Below, piece after piece: positions 4,423 to 5,469 of a DNA stretch of 5,469 nt (position 1 is the first letter of the stretch; each line of letters opens with the position of its first letter). The translations under genes were made by a program, and so were the position numbers. Under the pieces are notes generated by a model, which saw only the letters and a list, made by a program, of their open reading frames with translations, was not told the origin of the DNA and searched no databases. The DNA comes from Caldilineaceae bacterium. Its GTDB lineage: Bacteria > Chloroflexota > Anaerolineae > Caldilineales > Caldilineaceae. Where the stretch lies: assembly GCA_012032975.1 (NCBI GenBank), contig JAAUPU010000266.1, forward strand, positions 1 to 5,469. The letters are read 5' to 3'.

Positions 4423-4843
4423 TGACGAATAGTGCCTCGACCCATCACCATTACCCCCTCGCCGACCACCCGGAACAGCTGCGCGCAGCAACGGTCGCCC
4501 GTTGACCGAGATCGATCTGGACGCTGTCGCCGCGGGCGAATTGTCCGTCGAAGACTTGCAGATCAGCGGGGAAACCTTGCGCGCCCAGGCCGAGATCGCG
4601 CGCAATGCAGGATACGGCGAAGTGGCTGCCAACCTGACGCGCGCGGCCGAACTGACCGCGGTGCCCAACGAGGAGCTGCTGCGCATGTACGAAATGCTCC
4701 GCCCTGGCCGTGCCAGCTATGAGGAACTCTCACAACTGGCCGATTCGCTGGAAGCAGAGTTTCTGGCGCCGACGACGGCCGCATTTGTGCGCGAGGCTGC
4801 CGAAGTCTACCGCCGCCGCAATCTGCTCCGACGTCCCGCGTGA
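4422..4843 (+). pseudogene. pduE: Propanediol/glycerol dehydratase small subunit, frameshifted
   Basis: This is the small (gamma) subunit of adenosylcobalamin-dependent diol dehydratase. The ATG at 4422 (GGAG at 4412-4415) opens a frame with the conserved N-terminal YPLADHPEQLRAA, which stops at TGA 4503-4505. The rest is in another frame: LTEIDLDAVAAGELSVEDLQ, ISGETLRAQAEIA, NLTRAAELTAVPNEELLRMY, EMLRPGRASYEELSQLAD, and AAFVREAAEVYRRRNLL. Restoring one A near 4490 yields LRAANGRPLTEIDLDAV and a 140-residue protein, a little shorter than enterobacterial PduE, which has a longer N-terminus. A TTG at 4502-4504 overlaps the early stop and could restart translation to give 113 residues with the conserved helical core. 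The stop at 4841-4843 overlaps the methyltransferase GTG. Confidence 0.88.
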
Positions 4844-5469
4844 CCACCCTCGTCGCCCAGATTGCGCCGCAGCGCAGCACCCAATACGCGGATCTGGCGC
4901 GTCATCTCGCCCCGCTTGAGCTACAGCTAAGCTGCCTGGGCGCAACACTCAGCAATCTGGACCTGATCGAGTTGGCGGGTCAAAGCTATCTGCGCTTCGA
5001 CCTGCCTTCAACGCCGGACGCAGATCAGCTGGCCGAGCTGGGATCAATGGCGATGACCAACGCCTTCTTCGTCTACCACCCACGGATCGGCGATGTGGAC
5101 GGTCCCTTTCTACAGCCACTCGCAAACTCTTTCACACCAGCATTCCCGCCTGAACTGGCCTTCACCCGACGCTACCGCGGCAAGACAAACGAACTCTTCA
5201 CCCACTTCCTCTGCAACCTGGCGCGCGGCGGCAGCGGAATGGCGGACCAGCCCTGGTCCGCGTTGCGCATCTTCGACCCACTGGCTGGCGGCGGAACCAC
5301 GCTCTTCACCGCGTTGATGTTGGGCGCCGAAGCAGTCGGTGTTGAACAGAACCAGCAGGACATGGCTTCCTCGGCAACCTACCTCACCCAATTTATGCGC
5401 GAACGCGGCATCGCGTGCAAGGTGAAAGAAGAGCGGCTCAAGAAGCTGGGGCGACGGTGGTCCTTCACC
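4840..5469 (+). CDS. SAM-dependent methyltransferase (DNA/RNA type), 3' end outside window
   Basis: An open frame of 210 codons runs from GTG 4840 to the window edge. Residues 1-105 form an N-terminal region without a recognised domain. TRRYRGKTNELFTHFL (109-124) resembles the segment just before the catalytic domain of Trm11-like and DNA N6-adenine/cytosine-N4 methyltransferases. Motif I for SAM binding is clear, FDPLAGGGTTLFTALMLGAE at 145-164, followed by VGVEQN with the ribose-binding acidic residue E169. The catalytic motif IV (D/N/S-PP-Y/F) lies beyond the window, so the substrate (DNA or RNA base) cannot be set. The GTGA overlap with pduE implies coupling, unusual because a dehydratase reactivase gene often follows pduE. 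Base use is like pduE. Confidence 0.8.
   Translation, partial: MTTLVAQIAPQRSTQYADLARHLAPLELQLSCLGATLSNLDLIELAGQSYLRFDLPSTPDADQLAELGSMAMTNAFFVYHPRIGDVDGPFLQPLANSFTPAFPPELAFTRRYRGKTNELFTHFLCNLARGGSGMADQPWSALRIFDPLAGGGTTLFTALMLGAEAVGVEQNQQDMASSATYLTQFMRERGIACKVKEERLKKLGRRWSFT

Noticed and set aside
4563..4880. Minus-strand frame of 105 residues
   Set aside because: It is antisense to pduE and the methyltransferase start; Arg/Pro/Ala-rich shadow.
5110..5391. Minus-strand frame of 93 residues
   Set aside because: It is antisense to the methyltransferase, whose SAM-binding motif is unambiguous.

Overview
The window looks like an accessory segment of a moderately GC-rich bacterial chromosome or metagenomic contig. 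The mix of an adenosylcobalamin-dependent diol dehydratase, many small toxin-antitoxin (TA) genes and pieces of a type IIG-like restriction-modification (RM) gene resembles filamentous Chloroflexota (Anaerolineae, Caldilineae or Roseiflexus-like) genomes. That assignment is an inference from protein style; there is no marker gene.

Layout. The left edge (1-387) is the 3' end of pduD, the medium subunit of propanediol/glycerol dehydratase. The matching small subunit, pduE, lies at 4422-4843. These genes are normally adjacent, so about 4.0 kb of foreign-looking DNA separates two subunits of one enzyme. That interval holds: an orphan antitoxin-like gene on the minus strand (461-679); an intact VapBC-like pair (898-1182 and 1179-1637); an RM gene reduced to its two ends (1621-1993); a minus-strand antitoxin/PIN-toxin pair with a frameshifted toxin (2652-1994); a frameshifted DUF2283 gene (2959-3181); a TumE-like toxin (3776-4165) with its frameshifted upstream antitoxin (3446-3779); and another orphan antitoxin-like gene (4174-4422) whose stop codon overlaps the pduE start. 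After pduE, a SAM-dependent methyltransferase gene begins with a GTGA overlap at 4840 and runs off the window.

Two patterns stand out. First, the last roughly 30 codons of the RM gene occur three times in direct orientation (about 1900-1993, 2782-2882 and 3275-3364). The first two copies are followed directly by TA-type genes and the third by the promoter of the TumE operon, which gives a cassette-like order: RM tail, TA, RM tail, TA, RM tail, TA. Second, six genes carry one small indel each, several in homopolymers, with the reading frame otherwise well preserved. This is either recent decay or residual sequencing/assembly error, and raw reads are needed to tell. From 3446 onward all genes lie on one strand with overlaps or very short gaps, so the TumE operon, the orphan antitoxin, pduE and the methyltransferase may be co-transcribed, with an extended -10 promoter inside a palindrome at 3374-3393 upstream.
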